Below are positions 24,950 to 37,570 of a stretch of 64,000 nucleotides of DNA, piece by piece. Each line of letters opens with the position of its first letter. Positions within the stretch are counted from its first letter, which is position 1. Made by a program: the position numbers and the translations under genes. Under the pieces are notes generated by a model. It ran no database searches. It saw nothing but the letters and a program-made list of their open reading frames with translations, and was not told the origin of the DNA. This stretch comes from Solimonas sp. SE-A11. Lineage in GTDB: Bacteria; Pseudomonadota; Gammaproteobacteria; Nevskiales; Nevskiaceae. The stretch covers positions 1 to 64,000 of the forward strand of contig NZ_JAUASX010000023.1 of the NCBI RefSeq assembly GCF_030345715.1, given 5' to 3'.

Positions 24950-26758
24950 CTATTGGCAGGTCGTCACGTTCGTGACCTCGACAACCGCGTCCTTCACGTC
25001 GCAAGCGAACTGGCGTGGCAGATCTCCGCTCTCGGTGCAGTTACCCCAGCCGTTGTAGGCCCAGATGGAGCCGGTCATCCCCGTCCCCGGTCGCTCGGCA
25101 GGACAACGTGCTTCGAAATGCACGGTAATGCAGTTGGCTACTTTCGGCAGCACCTTGGGCCGGATGCCAATGACCGAGGGCAATCCCCCCTTGGCCGGAC
25201 ACTTCATGGCCTGAAGGCGGATGGCGCGCCGCTCGGCGGAGAGATGGTCCTGGAGCGCCTGGGCCTGACGCTCCTTTTCCTGGCGGGCGAGTTCCTCCTT
25301 CTTGCGGATCTCCTCCGCGCGCTGCTGCTCCCGGGCTAGCCGGGCCTGCTCGGCGGCACGGATTTCCTCGTCCCGGCGCTGTTCTTCTTGCCGGCGCAAC
25401 TCCTCTTGCTTGCGCTGCGCGCCCTGGATGCCGGACGGCGCCGACGGCGTTGCCGTCCGGGCCTGCGCGGCGGCGGTGTTCGCCGCCATGATCCGATCCG
25501 CGCGCACGCTGGCTTCTCGTTCGCGCTGCTGCTTCTGTTGTTCTATTTGTTGCAGCTTCTGATTCAGATTGCGCTCGAAGTCGAGCGACTGCTGCTCCAT
25601 GCGCGTGTTGTTCTGGTTGGCCTGGTTAAAGCCGCTGGCCAGTCCGCGCAAGATAGCATCCGTCGTCGCTTGCGAGCGCTGGGTGCGTTCGGCAGCTTCG
25701 CGTTCCTCGTACAGGCGATTGCGCTCGCCTTCAATTTTTTTGCGCTCGCGATTTTCCATTGCGGCTGCCAGGCGTTCGCGGGTCACGGGAAGATAGAGGT
25801 TGTTCCGCGCGGTGTCCGAGTCGCCTCTCTGATCCCAGCTGATCAGGCGTATGGCGTTGCCTTCATTGATGTAGTGCTGCCGACTCGTGCCCCCCTGGGT
25901 GTCGTAGTGGTGGACGATACGATCGTCGGCATTCCGCATGAGTTGACGCGTAGAGAACGAGCCGGCGGGGTGATTCGGCAAACTCACCACACCAATAGCC
26001 CCTGGATCCGCTCCTGAGGGAGGGCTGAAAACATCACGGCCAGGGCGTGTTTCTTCGAGTTGCATGAAGACGAAGGCGAGCTGGCCTGCCTCGTCCTTCT
26101 CCATTTTCAGCAGAATGGTTTGCCCCACGAAGGTCTGGCCCACGACTTGCTCCCAGGTGCCGAATGGCCCAGCGGCGCGCAGTCGCTGGTAGGGAGAATC
26201 CGGGTCAAGACTCACAGGCAGGACGCTACCGTCGTTCAGCGTGTAAAGGCTGCGCCGCAGCGGCTTGGGGGTCATGCGGAACGCACTGGCGGATGCACGA
26301 TAGGAGAAGTGGGCCTTGTCGTCGGCCAGCGTCAGTTGCAGATCGTTGAGCGAGCCGCTCAATACCTGCATGCGTCCCTGGTCGTCGAAGCGCACGGTCG
26401 CCTGATCGTCGCTGAACAAACCGGATTTTTCGATCCGCAGATGAAAGATGTCCGGGCTGGGCGTCGGACGCACGACAAGTCCGATACGGTCCGAGTCCCG
26501 AAGGTCATTGACCGAATAGAGACTGAGATGGAGCGCGCCCTGGGCCGGCGCGGTCGTCACGCGCAGCAGATCACCATCGTCGTTGCTGTACTGGCGGCCG
26601 ATGTATGTTTGCAGAAAGCCCCAGTCGATCTGGCGAAAGGCAGCCTCGGCGGCGGCAAGGGCTTCAGGAGAAGTGGCCGTGCCAGGGGAGGAATCCGTTG
26701 TGGCGCAGCCGGCGGCAAAGGCCGAGGCCAGCACGAGTGCGAGCAGGTTCTTTTTCAT
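24950..26758 (-). CDS. Coiled-coil lipoprotein of unknown function
   Basis: This 602-residue protein has a lipoprotein signal (MKKNLLALVLASAFAAGC, lipidated Cys18). The first half (about 30-340) is a beta-rich domain that I do not recognise. Residues about 350-520 are a long Glu/Gln/Arg/Lys coiled coil (for example RREQ, EEIRAAEQARLAREQQ, RKKEELARQEKERQ). The C-terminal 80 residues carry six cysteines, likely paired in the periplasm. The ATG at 26758 is chosen because it starts the signal peptide; the longer frame upstream reads through non-coding sequence. A role in envelope structure is plausible but not shown. Confidence 0.75.
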   Translation of the reverse strand: MKKNLLALVLASAFAAGCATTDSSPGTATSPEALAAAEAAFRQIDWGFLQTYIGRQYSNDDGDLLRVTTAPAQGALHLSLYSVNDLRDSDRIGLVVRPTPSPDIFHLRIEKSGLFSDDQATVRFDDQGRMQVLSGSLNDLQLTLADDKAHFSYRASASAFRMTPKPLRRSLYTLNDGSVLPVSLDPDSPYQRLRAAGPFGTWEQVVGQTFVGQTILLKMEKDEAGQLAFVFMQLEETRPGRDVFSPPSGADPGAIGVVSLPNHPAGSFSTRQLMRNADDRIVHHYDTQGGTSRQHYINEGNAIRLISWDQRGDSDTARNNLYLPVTRERLAAAMENRERKKIEGERNRLYEEREAAERTQRSQATTDAILRGLASGFNQANQNNTRMEQQSLDFERNLNQKLQQIEQQKQQREREASVRADRIMAANTAAAQARTATPSAPSGIQGAQRKQEELRRQEEQRRDEEIRAAEQARLAREQQRAEEIRKKEELARQEKERQAQALQDHLSAERRAIRLQAMKCPAKGGLPSVIGIRPKVLPKVANCITVHFEARCPAERPGTGMTGSIWAYNGWGNCTESGDLPRQFACDVKDAVVEVTNVTTCQ

Positions 26759-26875
26759 GTTGTGTCGATGTTCTGTGGCTGTGTCGTCGCAGGCAGGAGG
26801 TCCCTCGGCGGATTTCCGGGGAAATCCGCTTGCGCCGCATCGCTCCAAGCATGGGCGAGCTTTTCCAGCCGCCGG

Positions 26876-27118
26876 TCAGTGAACAGCCCCTTCCGACGAT
26901 TCCAGGGTGGACAGGCACTTCTTCCAGGGTCTCCAGGGCCCGTAGCGCCTACGAGAGCACCGCGCCCAGGGATGTCTCCTGTGCACTGCGCATAGTGTGT
27001 TCACCGTTCCCGGCGAGCCGGCGCCCAGGATGCGCCGGACGCTGTCGAGCGTGGGCCGCTCACCCTCAGCGATGATCTGGTCGGCTGCACGTGTAACGTC
27101 TGCGAGGGTCACGCCCAT
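26876..27118 (-). pseudogene. Truncated KfrA-type DNA-binding protein
   Basis: The frame from the ATG at 27118 encodes 80 residues. The first 41, MGVTLADVTRAADQIIAEGE then RPTLDSVRRILGAGSPGTVN, match the N-terminal DNA-binding domain of KfrA-type plasmid proteins. After TVNTL the sequence stops resembling the family, lacks the long coiled coil and ends in Arg/Pro-rich text. This is probably the stub of a larger gene cut by deletion or rearrangement. A short palindrome lies upstream at 27168, as expected for KfrA autoregulation. It may be a scar of a plasmid or integrative element next to the rRNA operon. Confidence 0.6.
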
Positions 27119-27167
27119 TTCAAGTCTCCCGAGGTCACCGCCCCGCCCTTTGCTTCTATTTATTTTG

Positions 27168-27184
27168 TGTACGCGAAAAGTACA
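27168..27184. promoter_or_regulatory. Short palindrome upstream of KfrA remnant
   Basis: TGTAC-GCGAAAA-GTACA is an inverted repeat about 50 bases before the KfrA start codon in an AT-rich stretch. KfrA proteins bind palindromes at their own promoters, so this is a candidate relic operator. Confidence 0.4.
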
Positions 27185-27286
27185 GATACAGATTACCGCG
27201 CCAGCGTCGAGGCTACAGCCTTTGTCGCCTTCATGAAGTGACGCGCATCTGTTTTGGAAGGCCGGCGCCGATGGGCTGCGGGCAAG

Positions 27287-27319
27287 AAAAAACCCCCGTA
27301 GCATGGCTACGGGGGTTTT
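27287..27319 (-). terminator. rRNA operon terminator
   Basis: A perfect ten-base-pair stem (CCCCCGTAGC with GCTACGGGGG, loop ATG) is flanked by AAAAAA on the left, which reads as a T-run on the minus strand. It lies just after the 5S gene. Confidence 0.92.
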
Positions 27320-27332
27320 CCACTTCTTTAAG

Positions 27333-27450
27333 AGCCTGGCAGTGTCCTACTCTCACATGGCTATTGCCACACTATCATCGGCGCTGTGTCGTTTCACTTC
27401 CGTGTTCGGGATGGGAACGGGTGGTTCCAACACGCTATGGCCGCCAGGCA
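27333..27450 (-). rRNA. rrf: 5S ribosomal RNA
   Basis: On the minus strand it begins TGCCTGGCGGCCATAGCG and ends ...GACACTGCCAGGC, with terminal complementarity and the internal GAACACGGAAGTGAAACG stretch typical of proteobacterial 5S RNA. Ends are within a few bases. Confidence 0.95.
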
Positions 27451-27571
27451 AACTGGCTGACAAAGCAGTCTTGCGGACTGCTTCATCGAATTGGGTTTGT
27501 AGTCAAAGCTGTGACGCTTGTTCTCAATGCCTTCAGATACATTGACGTCAAAAATGCTTGAGCGTTATATG

Positions 27572-30420
<2,849 letters not shown>

Positions 30421-30580
30421 ATATAACCTCAAACATTCTCTCGAATATCTTCGGCTACAGATTAAATCAATCTATAACTTACATTTCGCCGTCAAGCACC
30501 TTCGGCATTGAGTCTGATTACTTCCTTTTTACAGGATGTAAACAGATACAAAATGTCTACAGTTTTTGACTACAAACCTA

Positions 30581-30596
30581 ATTGTTAAAGAACAGT
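30581..30596 (-). promoter_or_regulatory. boxA antitermination element in 16S-23S spacer
   Basis: On the minus strand ACTGTTCTTTAACAAT contains the boxA consensus TGTTCTTTAACA used by the Nus antitermination complex. It lies between tRNA-Ala and the 23S gene. Confidence 0.75.
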
Positions 30597-30657
30597 TGAA
30601 CCCACTTTCGCAGACTCATGAAAACATCTTCTTCTAAGACGCTTTCATGAATCGGAA

Positions 30658-30733
30658 TGGTGGAGCCAGTCGGGATCGAACCGACGACCCTCTGCTTGCA
30701 AAGCAGATGCTCTCCCAGCTGAGCTATGGCCCC
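30658..30733 (-). tRNA. tRNA-Ala (anticodon TGC)
   Basis: On the minus strand it reads GGGGCCATAGCTCAGCTGGG at the 5' end. The anticodon loop TTTGCAA gives TGC, and CCA is encoded at 30658-30660. It is the second tRNA of the rRNA spacer. Confidence 0.97.
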
Positions 30734-30763
30734 GGTGATCGTCGCGCCTTGGGTCTGAAAAGA

Positions 30764-30840
<77 letters not shown>

Positions 30841-30934
30841 AGGTCAGGTGCGGCTGAATCGCCAGGCGGCGATTCCGACTGTCTTAGCAAGTAACTTGTG
30901 TGGATGCTCCCAGAGCGCTTAAGAAGCGTTCTGT

Positions 30935-32466
<1,532 letters not shown>

Positions 32467-32631
32467 TATGTATAACTGGATGACACCTCAATCCTTGTGC
32501 AGGATCTTCAGTGCCGTAAGAGTCATCAACTCTATGCTCAACTTACGTTTGGCTTTACGTTGATACTCTCGGTTGTGTTGCTATGGCTTCTGCCACGCAC
32601 CGGGAGCACCCACACAAATTACTTGCTAATT

Positions 32632-32647
32632 TGTTCTTAAAGATCAG
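32632..32647 (-). promoter_or_regulatory. boxA-like element in the rRNA leader
   Basis: On the minus strand the leader contains TGATCTTTAAGAACA, a variant of the boxA antitermination motif, between the promoter and the 16S gene. Confidence 0.55.
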
Positions 32648-32695
32648 TGCTTTAGCGGCTTCGTCGTTTCCGTCGTTGCCGTCAGCGGGGCGCGA

Positions 32696-32723
32696 ATAAT
32701 ATGCGAATTTGAGGCTCCTGCAA
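32696..32723 (-). promoter_or_regulatory. rRNA operon promoter
   Basis: On the minus strand TTGCAG (32718-32723), a 16-base spacer and TATTAT (32696-32701) are followed by the GC-rich discriminator TCGCGCCCC. That is the layout of stringently controlled rRNA promoters. An A-rich upstream stretch (CTGAAAAAATCCC) may act as an UP element. Confidence 0.75.
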
Positions 32724-32919
32724 CGGGATTTTTTCAGGAAAATCTCAAGCCACTGTTTTTGAATGTTTTTTATTATCAGCGCCTGGGCCTGATTGCCCCG
32801 CCTCTGCGCCGATGGCGGCGCTTTTTGAGCATCGCAGCGGCTGCTGACGCCCTCCACGGCTCTCTCCCCACCCCATCCAAACATGAAGAGCACGATGGCG
32901 TGGTTGCCCGCTTGAATGG

Positions 32920-34031
32920 ACCATGCCTTCGTTCCTGCGCTTCTCGCTATTCCTACCGGCCACACCGCTTGCCGCGTTGGCCAAGCAGACTGGCGGCACG
33001 GTAGGCCGCGCCGGCGCCCTTCTATTCGTCGCAGACCGGGGGTTGCCCGCCAGCGTCGATACCGACTCGGAGGGACGCGGCGTGAGCCCCAAGACCTCCA
33101 TCGCCTGGAGTCCCAGCGCGGACCGAGGCTGGGTGCGCTGGCGTTGGCCATGCTGGTCGGCAAGATCCTGGATGCCATCACCTAAGCGCTGATCGGCTAC
33201 CTGTCAGATCGCAGCTACGCCCGTCGCGGCACACGCATCAGCTGGATAATCGCCGCTAACATTGTCTCCACCGTCGGCGTGTGGTTCGCGGTGAAGCTGA
33301 GCTATTCGGACAGTACTGAGCTGGACATCCGTTCGCTGGGCGTCGCCGCCGTGATCTGCGTGGTGCTGCTGCCACTGGCAACGATGATCGCCGTGGCCCA
33401 CGTACTCCTTGGGCAGACCGCCGCGCCCACAGCGGTACGGGTGGGGCAATCGTACGGCGGACTGATCGGGGCGTTGCATGCGGCCCAGGCGCCTGCCCTG
33501 GTCAAGTTGATCGTACAGATCGACCCGACGCCGGAGTTCGACCACGAACTGATCGACAGCTCGCTCTGGAATATCCCCGTGCTCGCGCGATTCCTCGAGC
33601 TCTGCACGCTGTTGAGCATCGACAATCCGCTGATGTCGCTGCTGAGCCGCGAACCGCCGCCGGATATCGTTACCCGGCTGAAGAGCACACCCCGGCAGAT
33701 GCTGCGATCCCTGCAGGGCTCGATCGCGGAAATATGCCTGCTGCAGTAAATCCGCCAGCTCATTGCCGCATCTGGATCGGCCAGGCAGTGCCCCCCGGCT
33801 GGCCATTAGCGCCGCGCCGCCGCCAGAACACCGGAGCCGGCTGCAGAAGATTTTGGTCGATGAAGCAAAGGAAGAAAGCTTCAGGCTTGCCGCCTTGGAA
33901 CTGCACCAGCGTCATGCAGGCCAGAACGACGCCAGCCGCTGGATCACCCTGCCCTACAACCACGTCAGCCGGGTCACCAACCAGCCGCGGCTGCCGAGGT
34001 GGCCGCAAAGATGCTGGCGTTCATCGCATGA
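32920..34031 (+). pseudogene. Decayed MFS transporter fused to alpha/beta hydrolase remnant
   Basis: The first part reads LRFSLFLPATPLAALAK in one frame, then shifts to LALAMLVGKILDAIT, a TAA at 33183-33185, and ALIGYLSDRSYARRGTRISW. That is the N-terminal half of an MFS (GPH-type) transporter with the LSDR loop motif. At about 33425 the same frame runs without a stop into GQSYGGLIGALHAAQAP, the nucleophile elbow of an alpha/beta hydrolase. After a stop near 33749 the hydrolase tail continues in another frame (PPPEHRSRLQKILVDEAKEE, then WITLPYNHVSRVTNQ). At least two frameshifts, a stop and an in-frame deletion fusion make it a pseudogene. Intact MFS and hydrolase genes of similar type lie at 37571 and 51144. 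Confidence 0.8.
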
Positions 34032-34067
34032 CCCGTCCGGTGTGCATGGGCGAAACCATCGCGAAAC

Positions 34068-34415
34068 TCAGGGCTCCCAGGCTGGCTGGAGCAGGCGCGC
34101 ATCGCGCACAGTAGGCAGCTTCAGCAGGCGATCCAGCAGCAGTTCGGGCAACGCCACTTCATTGGCCAGGAGATCAAAGCGCAGTTCGACGCTGTCGTCG
34201 CTGTCCCGGCGGGTGAAGCTGAACTGCAGCGGCAGCTCGGCCCTCACGGTCAGCAGGGCCAGCACGCGTGCGGGCAGCTGAGGATCCGTATCGCCGGTCA
34301 GCAGGAATCGCAGGCGATCGGGATTCCCGATCCCGGTCGGCGCGTCTCCATAGGGTCCCTTGGCCGCTGCGGCCTCACGTTCCAACGCGGCCTGCCGCGG
34401 TTCCTGGCTTGTCAT
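34068..34415 (-). CDS. Small hypothetical protein, possible ACT-like fold
   Basis: This 115-residue protein starts at the ATG at 34415 (MTSQEPRQAALEREAAAAKG) with GAGGAG upstream. From residue 40 it reads LPARVLALLTVRAELPLQFS, then VELRFDLLANEVALPELLLD and RLLKLPTVRDARLL. The alternation of strand, helix and strand with a closing LPTVRDARLL recalls ACT domains of amino-acid-binding regulators such as the acetolactate synthase small subunit, but the similarity is weak. It lies at the left edge of the peptide-catabolism island on the same strand as pepA, 237 bases downstream of it; I see nothing coding in that gap. Confidence 0.5.
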   Translation of the reverse strand: MTSQEPRQAALEREAAAAKGPYGDAPTGIGNPDRLRFLLTGDTDPQLPARVLALLTVRAELPLQFSFTRRDSDDSVELRFDLLANEVALPELLLDRLLKLPTVRDARLLQPAWEP

Positions 34416-34652
34416 GCTTTCTCCTCGCGGCACTTGGATCTCAAGCGGCGCCGCTTGCAGTCTAGGCGCCCTTTTCCCGGTACACACCGGAGGTCAAACC
34501 AGTGCCCAGGATCTCGCCACGCCAAGCGGGCGTGATCGGAGCACAAAGGGTGAGCCGGCTGCGGCGCGAGGTATCGGCCCTCATTGCATGATCCCGGCGC
34601 CGTCGAGGCAGCTCCCCCCCGGTGCAGATCCGGGCCTGCGCCCGCAATTCCT

Positions 34653-36131
34653 TCAATTCGATTCCAGCCGCTCCGCCAGGGCGTCGATCAGGCGCACGCC
34701 ATAGCCCGTCGTCCCCCTGGGTATACCAATGATCGGCCGGCTCACCATGGCGACACCGGCCATGTCCAAGTGTGCCCAGGGCGTGCCCATGGCGAAGCGC
34801 TCCAGGAACTTGGCGCCGGCGATCGCGGACGAGGTGCCCGCGCCGCGCAGGCCCGGCTTGCCGGTATTGCGCACATCCGCGATATCGGAATCGACGAGGT
34901 AATCCTGCCGCTTCGTCAGCGGCATGCGCCACAGCCCCTCACCGCAAGCTTCGCTCGCTGCCTGCAACTCGGCCGCCAATGCGTCGTCCGCCGTGAACAG
35001 GCCGGCGTACTCCTCGATAAGGGCCGTGAGAATGGCACCGGTGAGCGTGGCCAGGTCGACCAGTTTCTTCGGCTGGTACTCGCGGATCAGATAGCTGATG
35101 GCGTCGGCCAGGACGATGCGCCCCTCGGCATCGGTGTTGTCGACCTCGATGGTGAGGCCGGACAGCGAGGTGATGACGTCACCCGGTCGATAGGCCCTGC
35201 CGTCGATGATGTTCTCGCACAGCGGAATCACGGCGACGACGTTGATCGGCGCCTTGCGCTGGGCCAGCACGCGCATGGCGCCCGCCACCGCAGCGGCCCC
35301 CGCCATGTCGAGCTTCATGTTGGCGATGTGCGCGGTGCTTTTCAGGTTGAGGCCGCCGCCGTCGAAGGTCAGGCCCTTGCCCACCAGGCCCAGGTCGATC
35401 TGCTTCGCGCGCCGCCCATTCCACTCGCAAACCAGCATGCAGGGCGGGTTGTCGCTGCTGCGGCCCACGGCCAGCAGGCCGTTGGCGCCCAGCTTCTCCA
35501 GCGCCTTCTGGTCGAGTATCTGCACGCGCACGCCTGAAGCCACCAACTCCTTGGCCGCATCGGCAAAGCCTTGCGGCGTCATCAGGTTGGGCGGCGCGTC
35601 GACCAGGGCCCGAGCCCAATTCACCGCATCGCCGAGCTGACGAGCACGCTCCGTGCCCTTCCAACGGGAGGCCGGCAACTGCAGGGCCTTGACCTCGAAG
35701 TGTCCCCTGGGCTGCTGCGAGCGAAACGCCGTGCAGCGATAGGACGCCACCGTCGCACCCAGCGCCAGCTGGTTGGTGGCACTCTGCGCATCGAGAGCCA
35801 GGGGCAGTGGCTCGGCGACCAGCACCGCGTTGTCGATGCGCAGCGTTCGCAACGCATCCACGGCCGCCGCGCCGGCCGCCTCCCAGAAGCGCTCTTCCCG
35901 CTCATGGTCGGCCGCGTTTCCGCAGCCGACAGCGATGATGCGACGCGAGCCCAGGTTCAGGTCGGCAACATCGCCCGGAATACCGCGGAAGCTTGCCGGC
36001 AGCCTGGGCAATTCGACGTCGGCGTGCAGCGGCGCGAGCGCGCTGCCGACCAGGATCACTTCCACCGCAGGAGCTTTCTTGGTTCGCGGCGCCAGCGGCC
36101 CGGGCTTGGCGTCACTCAGGATCTTCGACAT
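34653..36131 (-). CDS. pepA: Leucyl aminopeptidase, family M17
   Basis: This 492-residue protein has the M17 signature NTDAEGRIVLADAI near residue 335 and the metal/lysine segments VGKGLTFDGGGLNLKS and MKLDMAGAAAVAGA. ENIIDGRAYRPGDVI and the later LDMAGVAM also fit. The N-terminal macro-like domain is present, so the length is normal. It removes N-terminal L-residues, preferably Leu, from peptides, using two divalent metals in a hexamer in the cytosol. The ATG at 36131 is chosen; a TTG at 36152 is an alternative with a better-placed GGA. In this island it would trim L-residues exposed by the D-specific peptidases. A copy of the shared motif lies at 36201. Confidence 0.9.
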   Translation of the reverse strand: MSKILSDAKPGPLAPRTKKAPAVEVILVGSALAPLHADVELPRLPASFRGIPGDVADLNLGSRRIIAVGCGNAADHEREERFWEAAGAAAVDALRTLRIDNAVLVAEPLPLALDAQSATNQLALGATVASYRCTAFRSQQPRGHFEVKALQLPASRWKGTERARQLGDAVNWARALVDAPPNLMTPQGFADAAKELVASGVRVQILDQKALEKLGANGLLAVGRSSDNPPCMLVCEWNGRRAKQIDLGLVGKGLTFDGGGLNLKSTAHIANMKLDMAGAAAVAGAMRVLAQRKAPINVVAVIPLCENIIDGRAYRPGDVITSLSGLTIEVDNTDAEGRIVLADAISYLIREYQPKKLVDLATLTGAILTALIEEYAGLFTADDALAAELQAASEACGEGLWRMPLTKRQDYLVDSDIADVRNTGKPGLRGAGTSSAIAGAKFLERFAMGTPWAHLDMAGVAMVSRPIIGIPRGTTGYGVRLIDALAERLESN

Positions 36132-36200
36132 GTCGGGGGTCTCGGGAGTCAATGATGTTTTCCGGTGATGCAGGATGTTCGCGGGTATGAACCAGCGTCA

Positions 36201-36217
36201 TCGGTAGTTCCACCGGT
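36201..36217 (+). promoter_or_regulatory. Copy of the island motif, upstream of pepA
   Basis: TCGGTAGTTCCACCGGT contains the core GTAGTTCCAC and matches the site at 37413 (TCCGTGGTTCTACCGGT) at most positions. It is imperfectly palindromic (CGGT...ACCG). It lies 70-86 bases upstream of the pepA start, between dauA-like and pepA. Confidence 0.45.
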
Positions 36218-36231
36218 TCGGTCGGCGTGGC

Positions 36232-37377
36232 TCAGTGGCCGGCGGGCTGCAATCTGGCGGGAGACAGCGCCGCTGCCTCCAGGCCTAAATCCGCCAGTTC
36301 TGCCGGAACATCGCGGCCCAGCAGGCAGGCAGCCGCGAAGCGCGATAGCGCCGGCGCGGTCTGGATGCCATAGCCGCCCTGCCCGGCCAGCCAGAAGAAG
36401 CCGGGTGCATCGGGCGCAAAGCCAGCGACCGGCGAGCGGTCGGCGACGAAGCTGCGCAGCCCGGCCCAGCGACTGTGCATGCGGCGGATGTCCAGCGTGG
36501 TGGCACGCTCGATGTTGTCCACCGCCACCGCCAGGTCCAACTCGTCAGGCTGCGCGTCGCAGGGCTCGCTCGGCGTCTCGTCGCCACGCGACAGCAACAG
36601 GCGGCCGGCATCGGGCTTGAAGTAGAACTCCTCGTCGATGTCGATCGTCAGCGGCCAGTGCTCCTGTCCGGCATGCCCCGGCACGTCCACCAGCGCGGCG
36701 GTGCGGCGCAGCGGTTGCAGACCAATGCCTGCGACGCCAGCCAGGGCTCCGACCTGGTCGGCCCAGGCCCCCGCAGCGTTCACCAGCAGCGGCGCCTCGA
36801 ATACCCCGGCTTGGCTGTGAACGCGCCAGCCCTGGCCGCTGCGCTCGATGCGCGCGACCCCCGACTGGCAGCGCAAGCGCCCGCCATTTCGGCGCAGTTG
36901 CGCGAGATAACCCTGGTGCAGCGCGTGAACCTCGATATCGCTGGCGCCATGATCCAGCAGCGCCGCGGTGAGATATTCGCGGCGCAGCACCGGCAGGCGC
37001 TCGCAGGCCTGGTCCGGCGTCAGGCGCAGGCTGCCACCCCGAAGGTCGGGTGCATCCGCCAGGTCTTCCAGGGCCTCGTGCTGGTCCTCGCGGGCGATGA
37101 ACAGGAACCCGCGCGGCAGCAGCAACGGCGTGTCGGTGAACCCCGCCGGAGGCTGATCGAAGAACGGCCGGCTGCCGCGCGACAGGATGCGCACCAGCGG
37201 GCCGCCGTAGCTCTCCGCGAAGACCGCGGCCGAGCGTCCGGTGGTGTGGTAGCCGGGCTGCGCCTCCTGCTCCAGCAGGACGACGCGCGAGCCGGCGCCG
37301 ATCTCGGCCGCGATGCCGGCACCGGCAATACCGGCACCGATGACGATGACGTCGAAGGAATGGGCATGTTCAGACAT
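36232..37377 (-). CDS. FAD-dependent D-amino-acid dehydrogenase, DauA-like
   Basis: This 381-residue protein begins with the Rossmann FAD motif VIVIGAGIAGAGIAAEI, then LEQEAQPGYHTTGRSAA. Later motifs are VLRREYLTAALLD, ALHQGYLAQLRRNGG, LVNAAGAWADQVGALAGV, FYFKPDAGRLLLS, WAGLRSFVADRSPVAGFAP and FFWLAGQGGYGIQT. These match Pseudomonas D-arginine dehydrogenase DauA nearly block by block. DauA oxidises a broad range of D-amino acids, except acidic ones, to 2-oxo acids and ammonia, passing electrons to an acceptor other than oxygen. Exclusion of D-Glu by DauA fits with the separate DgcN-DgcA route here. It is divergent from the MFS gene and shares its motif-bearing promoter region. Confidence 0.88.
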   Translation of the reverse strand: MSEHAHSFDVIVIGAGIAGAGIAAEIGAGSRVVLLEQEAQPGYHTTGRSAAVFAESYGGPLVRILSRGSRPFFDQPPAGFTDTPLLLPRGFLFIAREDQHEALEDLADAPDLRGGSLRLTPDQACERLPVLRREYLTAALLDHGASDIEVHALHQGYLAQLRRNGGRLRCQSGVARIERSGQGWRVHSQAGVFEAPLLVNAAGAWADQVGALAGVAGIGLQPLRRTAALVDVPGHAGQEHWPLTIDIDEEFYFKPDAGRLLLSRGDETPSEPCDAQPDELDLAVAVDNIERATTLDIRRMHSRWAGLRSFVADRSPVAGFAPDAPGFFWLAGQGGYGIQTAPALSRFAAACLLGRDVPAELADLGLEAAALSPARLQPAGH

Positions 37378-37412
37378 GACGAGATGCTAGGGCCGGTCCG
37401 GGAGCGCACATA

Positions 37413-37435
37413 TCCGTGGTTCTACCGGTCGCTCC
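37413..37435 (+). promoter_or_regulatory. Island motif in the dauA-like/MFS divergent promoter
   Basis: TCCGTGGTTCTACCGGTC with the following GCTCC contains the core GTGGTTCTAC. It resembles the sites before dgcN (41706) and dap2 (46915) in the order TCC, GTNNTTCTRC, then a C-rich run. It lies 36 bases upstream of the dauA-like start and about 136 bases from the MFS start. Confidence 0.5.
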
Positions 37436-37570
37436 TGACCGGGGTCGGTAAAAACGCCGCGCCGGTCGGCCCAGGGCCGCAAACCCTGATCAGCCCGTAC
37501 TATTACCTATGGACCACCCGAGAGTCCCGACCTGACACTGTGAGCAAGCCCAGAGTCCGGAGGACCTCGC

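Noticed and set aside
33279-33749. Intact 156-residue protein within the pseudogene
   Set aside because: Its first half is MFS and its second half is the middle of an alpha/beta hydrolase, with homologous sequence continuing beyond both ends in other frames.
34462-34652. Extra small gene in the gap between pepA and the ACT-like protein
   Set aside because: The minus frame here continues from antisense-type text inside pepA, has no start or ribosome site of its own and matches nothing I know.
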